64,000 bases of DNA from an endosymbiont of Galathealinum brachiosum (GCA_003349885.1 QFXC01000007.1:457125-521124); one strand, 5' to 3'; shown: positions 47,514 through 57,423, counted from the first letter of the stretch. The notes: a model not told the origin generated them from the sequence alone. A program made the numbers and translations.

Positions 47514-48092
47514 TTACCAGTTTTCACCCAATAACTCAAAGTGTGCCTGAGGGTGCAAACAAGCCGGACATACTTCCGGTGCCTCTTCAGATTCATGTAG
47601 ATAACCGCAATTGCGACAACGCCATACAACCTTTCCATTTCGTCTAAAGACCTTTCCATCCTCAAGATTATCAGCCAGATCCTTATATCTTTTACCATGC
47701 TGTTTCTCAGCTATAGAAATCGCATCAAATGCGGCTGCTACTAGATTAAAACCTTCTTCTCTGGCTACTTTTGCAAAAGCCGGATACATTTCTGACCACT
47801 CTTCTTCTTCGCCTGCTGCCGCATCTCTTAAATTTTCCAGTGTTGTACTCATTTTTCCCGCTGAAAAAGTCTCTGTAATTTCAACATCACCACCTTCAAG
47901 AAACTTAAAAAATCGTTTTGCATGTTCTTTTTCCTGATTTGCTGTTTCTTCAAATATAGAAGCTATTTGCACCAGTCCTTCTTTTTTCGCCACCCCCGCG
48001 AAATAGGTATATCTATTTCTGGCCTGTGATTCACCGGCAAATGCGATGAGTAAGTTCTTTTCAGTTTCTGAACCTTTAATACTTTTAGACAT
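47514..48092 (-). CDS. Rubrerythrin
   Basis: A di-iron ferritin-like domain (about residues 1-150) followed by a C-terminal rubredoxin domain. Iron ligands lie in ETANQEKEHAKRF and the two later ExxH-type helices, and the rubredoxin Cys are in CRNCG and CPACL. Rubrerythrin reduces peroxide. The start at 48092 has GGAG upstream; the longer frame to 48170 is untypical. It gives peroxide defence, along with bcp and the di-heme protein elsewhere in the window. Confidence 0.95.
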   Translation of the reverse strand: MSKSIKGSETEKNLLIAFAGESQARNRYTYFAGVAKKEGLVQIASIFEETANQEKEHAKRFFKFLEGGDVEITETFSAGKMSTTLENLRDAAAGEEEEWSEMYPAFAKVAREEGFNLVAAAFDAISIAEKQHGKRYKDLADNLEDGKVFRRNGKVVWRCRNCGYLHESEEAPEVCPACLHPQAHFELLGENW

Positions 48093-48420
48093 TATTATCT
48101 CCATATTTATGTTGTTTATATAAGTACAACCATAAAACCTGATTATTAATTTGTAAAATAAATTATTCATATCATATTAATAGGCATTAACTATTGAATA
48201 GCACAATAACTGAAGCCAGTATTAATATAAAAAATTTGACGATCTTCGGATATATCTGTTAAATTCCGCGCTCTTGGTTAAACACGGCTATAAATTGACC
48301 TTGAAAGTCACATATAGAGTCCTATATAGGGCTCTATATTGAATATAATAAATCACTAACATTTGAACTACTTCATGTGTACCCTGTCAATAAGTGGACA
48401 CATTACCAAAGTTAACGAAT
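48093..48420. promoter_or_regulatory. Spacer with palindromic operator over a -10 element
   Basis: 328 bases between rubrerythrin and the small protein ahead of the RND operon. A 28-bp near-perfect palindrome (48312-48339) overlaps a promoter TTGAAA-N16-TATATA (48301-48328), with the -10 at its centre. No other gene is supported here. Confidence 0.7.
48312..48339. promoter_or_regulatory. 28-bp palindrome centred on a -10 hexamer
   Basis: Left half ATATAGAGTCCTAT and right half ATAGGGCTCTATAT pair at 13 of 14 positions (one T-G). The -10 TATATA (48323-48328) sits on the dyad axis, which suggests a repressor or MerR-like activator site for the metal-efflux operon. Confidence 0.7.
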
Positions 48421-48795
48421 ATGAAATTTAACTCTGACAAACAGATATCTATCAAAATACTAATCATGTATATGATCAGTGCTTTGCTGTTTCTGTCATC
48501 TATTGAGTTACATATACATAATCAGGAAGCAGCCGCTTATAACAGTCATGGCTCAGCTGTTTCTATTACCTCCCTGTCCAATGACATTATTGATATTGCT
48601 AGCGAAATAGAAGTCAGCCCGGATGGTATGCTAAAAGTACAAAACAGTTCTCCGGATTTACTAGTATTTTTATTACTTCTTACGTTAATTATTGCCGTTT
48701 TCAGTCATGTTACTGTAACTCAAGCAAGACACCTCCTCACTACACCTGAACCGCCATTCTATGGCACACCTTCATTAAGAGCTCCACCTCAATAA
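48421..48795 (+). CDS. Small exported membrane protein ahead of the RND operon
   Basis: A 124-residue protein with an N-terminal hydrophobic segment (ILIMYMISALLFLSSIELHI), a soluble stretch, a second hydrophobic segment (LLVFLLLLTLIIAVFSHV) and a C-terminal LRAPPQ. It recalls the DUF2946-type small protein at 39805 (ending RAPPRF). Its position before the efflux genes suggests a metal-related role. The ATG at 48421 is preferred to a GTG at 48394. Confidence 0.58.
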   Translation: MKFNSDKQISIKILIMYMISALLFLSSIELHIHNQEAAAYNSHGSAVSITSLSNDIIDIASEIEVSPDGMLKVQNSSPDLLVFLLLLTLIIAVFSHVTVTQARHLLTTPEPPFYGTPSLRAPPQ

Positions 48796-48936
48796 ACGTC
48801 TGATCCTCTCTACTTTTCCTTGCAGCTATATGTTGCATTTTATGTCGTGCGATTAGCGATTAATCTCACGTGAGAATTATGATTAAAAATTTTCCATGAA
48901 AAGCTTTCTATGAAAATTTTAATTTAGGAGTTTTAA

Positions 48937-50241
48937 ATGAATTTAATATTCATTAGTCCAGGGTTTTATATATCCATATTATGTCTATCTATAACGTTCA
49001 TAAATTTATCTGTCGCCAATGCAACACAGTGGACATTGCAAAACAGTATATCTCAGGCCATGTCGACATCCCCGGAACTAAAACAGTCAAGCGCTGAAAT
49101 CGGTGCGCGTAATGCCGAGTTAAATCTATCCACTATGTGGCCTGATCCCAGCATTGAGTTAAAGGTTGATAATCAGGTTGGTCTTGATGATGGTTCCGGA
49201 GATTATGCACTCTCTGAAATAACTATTAGTCAGGATATTCCATTTTCCAGAATTAAGTATCAACAATCTGTTGCTGAAGCTTATCTTAATTCAGCTATGC
49301 ATTCACAAAGCAATGATACTTTGTTATTACAATATCGTGTCGCTAAAATATTTTATGAATTACAGTTTGCATCTGCAATATTTGAGCTGGCAGTAAAACG
49401 CGTTAAATTAGCGGACAAGCTAAATACCTCTGCAACTGAAAACAAACAGGATGTGATGGTGCGTTATTTAACACCACTTGAAAAAATGCGTCTGAACATT
49501 ATTCAGGAGAAAGCCCATCAGGCTGAAGCTGCTGCAGAAGGAAATCTTTATGAAACACTTACCGAGTTCTATAAATTACTTGGTATAAGTAACAATAATA
49601 TTGTAAAGGTTCCCAAAATATCACCTGTTTCTACAATTCCTGAACTGGAATATTTAATTATTCTTCAGGACAATCATCCGTTACTTTCTAGCCAGCAACA
49701 AAATCTGCAGGCTGCAACAAATGAAATTGATGTTGCTCGCAGCTCAGTGATGAAAGACCCTTCTATAAGTTTGAATAGATTACGAGAAAACTTTTCAAGT
49801 GGAACGGAGAATGTATATGGAATTATGCTGAGTATTGAAATCCCAATTCATGACCGTAAAACCTCATCAGTTAGTAAAGCAAAATACAACGCCAGTCAGC
49901 AACGTATTGAGCTTACTCGTATAAAACGTGAATTACAGATTAATTTAAACCAGAGTTATACCCACCTTAATCATGTTATTGAACAGGTTTCCGAGTATAG
50001 AAAGAAAGTACTTAAACCTGCCGGTAAGATGCTTGAGTTAAGTGAAAAAGGATTTATCAGTGGTGAGTTAAATATTCTCTCACTGGTTGACGCTAACAAC
50101 ACTTATTTTGAATCTAACGAGCAGTACCTTGATCTGGTTTATCAGTCATGGATTGAACTGGCAAAAATTAATTTACACGCGGGTAAATTTTATAACGTAG
50201 AAAATTCCCAAACCGATATTAACTATCTGGGAGCACAATAA
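48937..50241 (+). CDS. TolC-family outer-membrane efflux channel
   Basis: A 434-residue exported protein of the CzcC/CusC-like outer-membrane factor group. A signal peptide (near ANA/TQW) is followed by two coiled-coil repeats with the characteristic GEA-type helices. AGGAG precedes the ATG. The inner-membrane pump gene starts 2 bases after its stop, so they are coupled. The usual adaptor (CzcB) gene between them is absent. Confidence 0.9.
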   Translation: MNLIFISPGFYISILCLSITFINLSVANATQWTLQNSISQAMSTSPELKQSSAEIGARNAELNLSTMWPDPSIELKVDNQVGLDDGSGDYALSEITISQDIPFSRIKYQQSVAEAYLNSAMHSQSNDTLLLQYRVAKIFYELQFASAIFELAVKRVKLADKLNTSATENKQDVMVRYLTPLEKMRLNIIQEKAHQAEAAAEGNLYETLTEFYKLLGISNNNIVKVPKISPVSTIPELEYLIILQDNHPLLSSQQQNLQAATNEIDVARSSVMKDPSISLNRLRENFSSGTENVYGIMLSIEIPIHDRKTSSVSKAKYNASQQRIELTRIKRELQINLNQSYTHLNHVIEQVSEYRKKVLKPAGKMLELSEKGFISGELNILSLVDANNTYFESNEQYLDLVYQSWIELAKINLHAGKFYNVENSQTDINYLGAQ

Positions 50242-50242
50242 T

Positions 50243-53200
50243 ATGATCTCTGCAATTTTACGATTCTCTCTCATTCAACGATTAATGATCGTGCTCATAA
50301 CCGTTGCCATTTCAGCAGCGGGTATCTGGTCATTTAAAAACTTACCTATAGATGCCTTCCCGGATATCTCATCACCCCAGGTTCAGATAATCATTAAAGC
50401 ACCTGGCATGTCACCAACAGAAGTTGAACAACGCATTACCTTTCCAGTTGAAACAGAAATGCAGGGGATACCCGGACAAAAAATTCTACGTTCTACGACT
50501 AAATACGCATTAAGTATTATCGTTGTTGATTTTGAAGATAACGTTGATATATACCATGCACGAAACCTTGTAAATGAGCGCCTTAATCAGGTCTGGTCTT
50601 CCTTACCCGCGGGAGTTGAAGGCGGACTTGCGCCTATTACAACACCACTGGGTGAGATATATATGTATCGTATTATTGGTGATAATTACACTAATCAGGA
50701 ATTACGCAGCCTTCAGGACTGGGTCATAAGGCCTCACTTACGTCAGGTAGAAGGCGTTGCAGACATTAATTCACTCGGTGGTGAAGTACGTAATTATGAA
50801 GTTATTATCAAACCTGATGCACTGGTAAAACACGGTATTTCCATTGATGAAATTGAACAAGCTCTTGCAAAGAATAACCGTAATGCAGGTGGTGACCGTA
50901 TCAATAGAAACAATGAAGTACTTCTCGTACGTACATTGGGAAAGCTACACGATGCAGAAGACATTAGAAATATAACAATACGTACTCGCTATGGTACGCC
51001 ATTACACATACGTGACGTAGCAGAGGTACGTAGCGGCAGCATGACTCGTTATGGTGCTGTAACTGCAGATGGTGAAGGAGAGGTTGTTACAGGTCTTGTA
51101 TTACTACGCAAAGGCGAAAACAGTTTAAAGACCGTTGAAGGTATTAAAAAGTCATTTGAATCATTAAAAACAATTCTACCTGATGGTATAACCATTGACG
51201 TATTTTATGATCGTACTGACTTAATCACCAAGGCAGTATGGACAGTTGAAAAAGCACTGGGTGAAGCTGTTATTCTGGTTCTACTGGTTTTGATTATCAT
51301 GTTGGGTGATATTCGAAGCGCATTAACGGTTGCCGTTATTCTACCCTTATCCGTTTTATTTACTTTCATTTTAATGAAAATGTTTGGCGTATCAGCCAAC
51401 CTTATGTCTCTGGGTGGCCTCACCATAGCAATTGGTATTCTTGTAGATGCTGCCGTTGTGGTAGTTGAAAATATACATAGCCATTTCAGCAAGGGAGCGA
51501 AAGGATTAAATAAACTACATTTAATTTATCGTGCAGTGCTTGAAGTATCAGCACCGGTTATATCTGGTATTTTAATTATTGTAGCGGTATTCCTGCCCCT
51601 GTTCAGCCTTACCGGTTTAGAAGGAAAAATGTTTACACCACTGGCCGTTACTATTAGTTTCGCTCTACTTGGTTCATTAGTTCTGTCATTAACTGTTATT
51701 CCGGTAATCGCAAGTTTCTTTATGAAAGTCCACGATAATTCACATGATGAAAAAGAAGGGCGTTTAATTAGAGGATTGAAATACATTTATCTACCTGTGA
51801 TGAACATGGCATTAGTGTATCGAAAAACATCGGTCTGCATTGCCCTTGCTGCATTAATAGCTACCGCTCCATTATTCGCTCAGATAGGTAAAGAGTTTAT
51901 GCCTACCATGGACGAAGGTAATACGGTAATCATCATTGAAAAAGATCCGAGCATAACACTTGAAAAATCTATCGAAATGGATGCCCCTTTTCAGAAGGCC
52001 ATGATGGAGTTACCCGAAATTATCGGTATAACCTCAAGAACCGGTGCCGATGAATTACGTATGGACCCAATGGGTTTATATCAGACCGATAATTTTATTA
52101 TCACCAAACCTAGAGAAGAATGGGATATTTCTTTAAAAAAATTCAAGGAAAATTTACGTGAAATTCTCTCTGGTTTTGAAAATATTGAATATGCATTTAC
52201 TCAACCTATAGATATGCGTGTATCAGAGATGTTAACAGGGGTTCGCTCCGCCATGGCAATTAAACTTTATGGTGACGATTTATCTATACTCGATCAAAAA
52301 TCGGCTGAAATCGAAGAACTAGTTAAAAACATAGAGGGTGCAGTTGATGTATTTAGAACTGATATTTCTGGACAACAGTATCTGCAGATAGATATTAATC
52401 AAAATGCAATTTCCAAATACGGAATAAATGTCGAGGACATTAACTCACTGGTAGAGTCTGCTATAGGTGGAACAGTGGTAACCAATATACTGGAAAACAA
52501 CAGGCCTGTGAATGTACTCATTCGTTATGAGGAAAAATATCGTAATTCAACTGAGTCCATCAAGAAAATACTGGTTAGCATACCTAATGGCAATAAAATA
52601 CCTCTTAGCAAATTAGCCAATATAAAAGTCGTTGACGGACCGATACAAATTATTCGTGAATCAGCTAAGCGACAGATAGTAATACAGTCGAATGTTGAAA
52701 ATCGTGACGTAGTGAGTTTTGTTAATGACGTACAAAATACAATTTCAAAAAACGTTGATTTACCAACGGGTTATTATGTGACATTTGGTGGGCAATTTGA
52801 AAATCAGCAACGTGCTGCTAAAACACTAACATTAGTTGTGCCTATAGCCATTGCTCTAATTTTCATCATGTTATTCACTACTTTCAGATCTATGTTGCAG
52901 GCCGGACTTATATTACTCAATATCCCCTTTGCAATGATAGGCGGTGTTATCAGCCTGTATATTTCTGGTCTGTACCTTTCTGTACCTGCATCGGTTGGTT
53001 TTATTACGCTCTTTGGCGTTGCCGTACTTAACGGTGTAGTGATGGTAAGTTACTTCAACCAGTTAAGACAAAGCGGCCTAAGTTTGATCGACTCTGTTAA
53101 GCAGGGTGCAGAACGTCGACTTAGACCTGTTTTAATGACTGCATTAATCGCAAGCTTTGGTTTATTACCACTACTAACAGCAACAGGTCCTGGTTCAGAA

Positions 53201-53332
53201 CTACAGCAACCACTGGCTGTCGTTGTGATTGGTGGTTTAATTACTTCAACCTTACTGACATTAATATTACTCCCTACCCTGTATGCCTGGATGGAAGAAA
53301 AACTTGAAAATAAAATTGAGGTTAAATCATGA
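50243..53332 (+). CDS. Heavy-metal efflux RND pump (CzcA/CusA family)
   Basis: A 1029-residue inner-membrane proton-driven pump. The family signatures are present: PIDAFPDISSPQVQII, then AIGILVDAAVVVVEN in transmembrane helix 4, which is closer to the CusA-type AIGAMVDAAIVMIEN than to CzcA's DFGxxVDGAV. Of the CusA methionine shuttle only the equivalent of Met672 (EMLTG) is plausible; the sites of Met573 and Met623 appear as Ile and Gln. So the substrate is unclear. The ribosome site (GGGAG) lies inside the channel gene. Confidence 0.91.
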   Translation: MISAILRFSLIQRLMIVLITVAISAAGIWSFKNLPIDAFPDISSPQVQIIIKAPGMSPTEVEQRITFPVETEMQGIPGQKILRSTTKYALSIIVVDFEDNVDIYHARNLVNERLNQVWSSLPAGVEGGLAPITTPLGEIYMYRIIGDNYTNQELRSLQDWVIRPHLRQVEGVADINSLGGEVRNYEVIIKPDALVKHGISIDEIEQALAKNNRNAGGDRINRNNEVLLVRTLGKLHDAEDIRNITIRTRYGTPLHIRDVAEVRSGSMTRYGAVTADGEGEVVTGLVLLRKGENSLKTVEGIKKSFESLKTILPDGITIDVFYDRTDLITKAVWTVEKALGEAVILVLLVLIIMLGDIRSALTVAVILPLSVLFTFILMKMFGVSANLMSLGGLTIAIGILVDAAVVVVENIHSHFSKGAKGLNKLHLIYRAVLEVSAPVISGILIIVAVFLPLFSLTGLEGKMFTPLAVTISFALLGSLVLSLTVIPVIASFFMKVHDNSHDEKEGRLIRGLKYIYLPVMNMALVYRKTSVCIALAALIATAPLFAQIGKEFMPTMDEGNTVIIIEKDPSITLEKSIEMDAPFQKAMMELPEIIGITSRTGADELRMDPMGLYQTDNFIITKPREEWDISLKKFKENLREILSGFENIEYAFTQPIDMRVSEMLTGVRSAMAIKLYGDDLSILDQKSAEIEELVKNIEGAVDVFRTDISGQQYLQIDINQNAISKYGINVEDINSLVESAIGGTVVTNILENNRPVNVLIRYEEKYRNSTESIKKILVSIPNGNKIPLSKLANIKVVDGPIQIIRESAKRQIVIQSNVENRDVVSFVNDVQNTISKNVDLPTGYYVTFGGQFENQQRAAKTLTLVVPIAIALIFIMLFTTFRSMLQAGLILLNIPFAMIGGVISLYISGLYLSVPASVGFITLFGVAVLNGVVMVSYFNQLRQSGLSLIDSVKQGAERRLRPVLMTALIASFGLLPLLTATGPGSELQQPLAVVVIGGLITSTLLTLILLPTLYAWMEEKLENKIEVKS

Positions 53333-53634
53333 AAAAGCTTTCCATGGTAGTACACGAATCGCTACAACAAACTTTAGCTGACTACTTACGTAGTCAGAAA
53401 CTGGATACATTTATGTTTAACCACATTGAAGAACACAGTTCAAATTTAGAAAAAGATTCTTTTTTATCTGCCCGAGATAAAGTTGTAGGCTACGTTCCTC
53501 AGGTTAGATTAGATATTATACTTAGTAAAGATGAAATAAAATCATTACTAGATAACATTCGAAAATCAGATTGTGCATTCAAGGGAAAAGGAATTTACTG
53601 GATAACGGATATTGATGAATTCGGAGTTTTATAA
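53329..53634 (+). CDS. DUF3240 family protein of the RND operon
   Basis: A 101-residue PII-like small protein: KLSMVVHESLQQTLADYL and the C-terminal KGKGIYWITDIDEFGVL are DUF3240 features. This family often follows CzcA-type pumps. It overlaps the pump stop by 4 bases (ATGA), so the genes are coupled. It may sense metal or nucleotide for the pump; this is unproven. Confidence 0.84.
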   Translation: MKKLSMVVHESLQQTLADYLRSQKLDTFMFNHIEEHSSNLEKDSFLSARDKVVGYVPQVRLDIILSKDEIKSLLDNIRKSDCAFKGKGIYWITDIDEFGVL

Positions 53635-53654
53635 GGAGTAATTTAATTTAAAAA

Positions 53655-53665
53655 CAGGACATAAA
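53655..53665 (+). repeat. Isolated copy of the NAGGACRTAAA repeat
   Basis: CAGGACATAAA followed by TTATA, the same sequence as the tandem units at 21279-21322. It lies between the DUF3240 gene and the CBS gene, away from any coding end. Confidence 0.55.
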
Positions 53666-53741
53666 TTATAATCCTGTAATCTATAACTATCGATTCAGAT
53701 ATTTTATTTAATTTTAATAGTTTATCTGAATCAATTTAACT

Positions 53742-54146
53742 TTACTTATCGTCAAATATTTTTAATAAATCACGCCAGCTAACTATACCCACAGGTTCGT
53801 TTTCATCATTCACAACGGGTATACATGAAATATTATGTTTTTTAAAAACTTTAATAACATCAGACAATCCCGATTTTTCAGATAACGTTATCGGTTTCCT
53901 TGTCAGTATTTGATGCGCTTTTTTATTTAAGATTGCAAGATCTCTTGTCGTTTCTGACACAGTACCAATTGTTGGACTTAAAATCTTAAATAAATCCCTG
54001 TCAGAAATAATCCCAAACAACTCACCCGAGTCAACCACAAGTAAATGATGGAATGGTGAGTTATCAAATATTTCCTTCACTACCGCTACTGAATCACCCA
54101 ATCTAACAGTAACAATAGACGTACTCATAATATCTTTAATACTCAT
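53742..54146 (-). CDS. Two-CBS-domain protein
   Basis: A 134-residue protein made of two CBS modules: MSIKDIMSTSIVTVRLG, FGIISDRDLF, then ILTRKPITLSEKS and GIVSWRDLLKI. CBS pairs bind adenosine nucleotides and regulate partners. It starts 13 bases after the stop of the HD-GYP gene, so it is probably cotranscribed and may regulate that protein. Confidence 0.9.
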   Translation of the reverse strand: MSIKDIMSTSIVTVRLGDSVAVVKEIFDNSPFHHLLVVDSGELFGIISDRDLFKILSPTIGTVSETTRDLAILNKKAHQILTRKPITLSEKSGLSDVIKVFKKHNISCIPVVNDENEPVGIVSWRDLLKIFDDK

Positions 54147-54159
54147 TTTTTCCCTCTAT

Positions 54160-55566
54160 TTAATTTTTATTACTTGTTCTAATTATATTTTTAATTATTG
54201 AACCGGGCCTAGTCAATAAACTCTTAATAAAAAGCAACACTCGATCCATTGTTTTACCAACCGGGTTTGTTTTCTGAAAATCCAGTTCAGGTAGCACAAG
54301 TTTCAATTTTTGATAAATCGTAGTTAAATCAATATTAAAGTCATTCTGTTTGAGGCTTCGAACAATAACTAGCGTTTTATCGTTATCACTTTTTGGCAGT
54401 TTTCTCATATCAATAATCTTAAAATCTACACGTGCCTGTTTATCTGAGTTCAAAAGTAACATAATCTGTGGCTTACTACGATTAGTGTAGTTCTGAGCAA
54501 GCACGACACCTACTTCACCGGTTTTAAACTCCACCAGACTTCCGTTAGGGTATATACCCATGCAATGCATAAATTTGTCTATTAGTTCAGCCTGAAAATG
54601 TTGTTTTCTTAATTTGTATAACTCCTGTATTGCATCAAAGGGGGTGAGAGACTGATTATAAGGGCGCTGACTACACATTGCATTATAGCAATCAATAACC
54701 CCTGCTATTCTTGCATACGCAGGAATTCTGTATTCTTTTAAACCATTAGGGTAACCACTTCCATCACTACGTTCATGATGTGCAAGAACCATGTTAATTA
54801 CATCTTCATGAATATTTTTATCTTGCCTTAAAAATTGAACCCCATGCTCGACATGACTGTAAACTTCACCAAACTCCTGATCAGTTAATGTTTCGGTTTT
54901 ATTTAAAACAGCTTCAGAAACATTAACTTTACCAACATCCATTAACAGAGCACCTGTAGCCAGTCTGTTAATTTCTTCTATTGGCATCCCCATGAATCGG
55001 CCAAACGATAACGCTAAAACACAGGCATCAATTCCATGGTAATAATTAAGATTATTTTGACTCCTTAATCTAATCAGCAACAATAAAGCATCCGGATTAC
55101 GCATAACACTTTCAACTAATGGCTGTATAAAATAAGGAACAAGCTTCAATCCCAGTATTTTTCCATGTTTTATATTATCCATAACCAGATAATATTTATT
55201 AGTTGCCTCCTCAAGAACTTCTTTTGCTGTATCAATCTCTTCCTTTAGTGAAAGTTTCTTCTTATAACGAATTTTTCGTTTTTTCTTAACTATCTCTTTC
55301 TCAAGAAAATCTGATGTTGGTAGCTCTAGATCTTCTTCCATATAGAATTCAGCTTCTATACCTCGACTAATATCGATATAAACAGAATTACAATACTTAC
55401 GCAACGCATCAAGCTCTTCGTCAGTTCTAAGAAAGAACCCCTGCAACCAAAAAGGAGTATCTATCCATGGTCGATCTAATCGATTGATAAACATTTCTTT
55501 TTTTACAAATAAAACATTCACTCGTCGTTCGTATTTTCTTATATTTCTAGCTGAATTGTTTGGCAT
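54160..55566 (-). CDS. HD-GYP-type protein with altered HD motif
   Basis: An N-terminal DUF3391-like region (about residues 1-125) precedes an HD-GYP domain (about 170-345), normally a cyclic di-GMP phosphodiesterase. His177, His238 and the block HHERSDGSGYPNG (263-275) are present, but the HD pair reads Met209-Asp210 (LLMDVGK), losing one metal ligand. The enzyme may be inactive or act as a receptor. A CBS protein follows after 13 bases. Confidence 0.86.
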   Translation of the reverse strand: MPNNSARNIRKYERRVNVLFVKKEMFINRLDRPWIDTPFWLQGFFLRTDEELDALRKYCNSVYIDISRGIEAEFYMEEDLELPTSDFLEKEIVKKKRKIRYKKKLSLKEEIDTAKEVLEEATNKYYLVMDNIKHGKILGLKLVPYFIQPLVESVMRNPDALLLLIRLRSQNNLNYYHGIDACVLALSFGRFMGMPIEEINRLATGALLMDVGKVNVSEAVLNKTETLTDQEFGEVYSHVEHGVQFLRQDKNIHEDVINMVLAHHERSDGSGYPNGLKEYRIPAYARIAGVIDCYNAMCSQRPYNQSLTPFDAIQELYKLRKQHFQAELIDKFMHCMGIYPNGSLVEFKTGEVGVVLAQNYTNRSKPQIMLLLNSDKQARVDFKIIDMRKLPKSDNDKTLVIVRSLKQNDFNIDLTTIYQKLKLVLPELDFQKTNPVGKTMDRVLLFIKSLLTRPGSIIKNIIRTSNKN

Positions 55567-55644
55567 ATTATTTCTTCAGTACCGCTCTAACTATATTTGA
55601 TTAAAAACAACCACAAACATCCTGATAAATAATATCTTTACAAT

Positions 55645-56199
55645 TTAATCTATAATATTTCTTTCTTTAAGAGATGCATATTTTTTTAATATATTTTTTT
55701 CCATCTCTGGTATTAGCTTTAAACTTGCCTCTTCGGACAATCTTTTAATTTCTTTTGCAGCAAATGCATTTCTACCTTCAGATAATAATCTAAGATTTTT
55801 AGATACATTAGAGTAAAAACGCCTAACCTGTGTTAATAATTCTGCTTCTATTTGAAAACTATGTCCAGTATTAGTCATGGTTGTCCAGATAAAAGTATCC
55901 AGCTCATTATTAGCACCCTGCTTAAAGTTGATTTCCCCCTTTAGATATCCTGTACTGTAACTACTAGCATATTCAGTATTATCCCTGATTTCACTTAAAA
56001 GCGCAGACTCCATATAATATAATTCTCTATCCATCCTTGTTTTTTCAAACTCAACAGCCACATCAAAACCAGCCCCTGCGGCAAGGTATACACCTAATAC
56101 AGTTGATACAATTATAATAATATGACTAATCCAGAACTCTGCTGATGCTTTTTCTTTTGGATTTATAATTGTTTTAGCCACTGCAAGTATCTTACTCAT
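55645..56199 (-). CDS. Membrane-anchored protein of unknown function
   Basis: A 184-residue protein with one hydrophobic segment (ISHIIIIVSTVLGVYLAAGA, about residues 24-43) followed by a helical domain with many charged residues. No family recognised. It lies 78 bases upstream of the HD-GYP gene on the same strand and could be part of that operon. Confidence 0.6.
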   Translation of the reverse strand: MSKILAVAKTIINPKEKASAEFWISHIIIIVSTVLGVYLAAGAGFDVAVEFEKTRMDRELYYMESALLSEIRDNTEYASSYSTGYLKGEINFKQGANNELDTFIWTTMTNTGHSFQIEAELLTQVRRFYSNVSKNLRLLSEGRNAFAAKEIKRLSEEASLKLIPEMEKNILKKYASLKERNIID

Positions 56200-56429
56200 T
56201 CATTTATCCTGTTTTTAATCCTTAATTATTCCTATTTTAATTTAAAATTACTATTATTTTCCAGTTATTATTAATAAATAACTCATATAAATCAATAAGA
56301 TAGATTAAGACAAACCTAAAGCCAAAAAAAACAAACAATATTAGTGAGCGCTAATCAACTTAATGATATCCTCTCGCGCCCTGTGTTATTACACAACAGG
56401 TTATTTGTTAAAAATTTTAGAGGTTATAC

Positions 56430-56861
56430 ATGTCGATTCAACGCACTTTCTCAATAATTAAACCCGATGCTGTTGCAAAAAACGTAATTGGTGAAATATA
56501 CAGTCGTTTTGAAAAAGGTGGACTAAAAATTGTTGCTTCAAAAATGCTCCAATTAACTAAAGAGCAGGCTGAAGGTTTTTATGCCGTACACAATAAACGC
56601 CCCTTCTTTGGTGAATTAGTCGATTTTATGATTTCTGGTCCGGTTATAGTTCAGGTACTGGAAGGTGAAAATGCTATTGTACGTAATCGCGAGCTCATGG
56701 GTGCTACCAACCCGGCTGAGGCTGATAAAGGCACTATACGTAGAGATTTTGCAGATAGCCTGGATGAAAACGCTGTTCATGGCTCAGATGCTGCTGAAAC
56801 TGCTGCAGAAGAAATTAAGTTTTTCTTTAGTGATGAAGAACTTTGCGAAAGGATTCGTTAA
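56430..56861 (+). CDS. ndk: Nucleoside diphosphate kinase
   Basis: Transfers phosphate between nucleoside triphosphates and diphosphates. The 143 residues carry the active-site segment [12 protein letters not shown], with the phosphohistidine, and [25 protein letters not shown] precedes the ATG. A perfect terminator follows. Confidence 0.98.
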   Translation: MSIQRTFSIIKPDAVAKNVIGEIYSRFEKGGLKIVASKMLQLTKEQAEGFYAVHNKRPFFGELVDFMISGPVIVQVLEGENAIVRNRELMGATNPAEADKGTIRRDFADSLDENAVHGSDAAETAAEEIKFFFSDEELCERIR

Positions 56862-56890
56862 TAATTATTCTTTAGCAATTAACGCATAAT

Positions 56891-56922
56891 ACTCCAGACG
56901 ATTTTTCGTCTGGAGTTATTTT
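56891..56922 (+). terminator. Rho-independent terminator after ndk
   Basis: A perfect 11-bp stem ACTCCAGACGA / TCGTCTGGAGT with a TTTT loop, followed by TATTTT. It lies 29 bases after the ndk stop and also downstream of the convergent hemerythrin gene. Confidence 0.92.
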
Positions 56923-56941
56923 CGCAATACTACACCTATAT

Positions 56942-57370
56942 TTAGCTTTCACTTTCCTGCAATATATTATTAAGTTCTTCACCTGTAAATAACTGTTCCA
57001 CAAGCGGAAACAATTGCCTTTCTTCTAATCGAGTATGATCATGCAACAACTGCCCAAACTCAGGTAACATTTGATAGTTTCCACCTGAAATTTCTTCCAC
57101 CATCTTTTCCAGAACTTTATGTTCTTTCTGTAACTGCTGGCATAAATCTGAAATTTCTTTACCTTTTTTTTCAGCTACACTAAATATTGTTTTTTCTTCT
57201 ATTCTAAAATGTCTGAACCACTTAACATCAAAGTCTAATTTAAGTTGACGACTAAAATTCCTTACAACTTCTTCAGTCTCCTTAGTTATTATTTTTTTGC
57301 ATTTACTTGCCAGTACCAAAGATTGATGATGCTCTTTAGAAATATATTGTAACTGCTCAATACGCTTCAT
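56942..57370 (-). CDS. Hemerythrin HHE-domain protein
   Basis: A 142-residue four-helix protein. Iron ligands are visible as KEHHQSL near the start, FRIEEKTIF, and HDHTRLEERQLFPL near the end, the hemerythrin/HHE pattern. Such proteins bind O2 or NO. It stands alone between ndk and the hdr/qmo genes. Confidence 0.9.
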   Translation of the reverse strand: MKRIEQLQYISKEHHQSLVLASKCKKIITKETEEVVRNFSRQLKLDFDVKWFRHFRIEEKTIFSVAEKKGKEISDLCQQLQKEHKVLEKMVEEISGGNYQMLPEFGQLLHDHTRLEERQLFPLVEQLFTGEELNNILQESES

Positions 57371-57423
57371 TAAGGTTACCTTTTATTTTTACGACTAACG
57401 ACTTATAACTCTATTTTTTAGAC

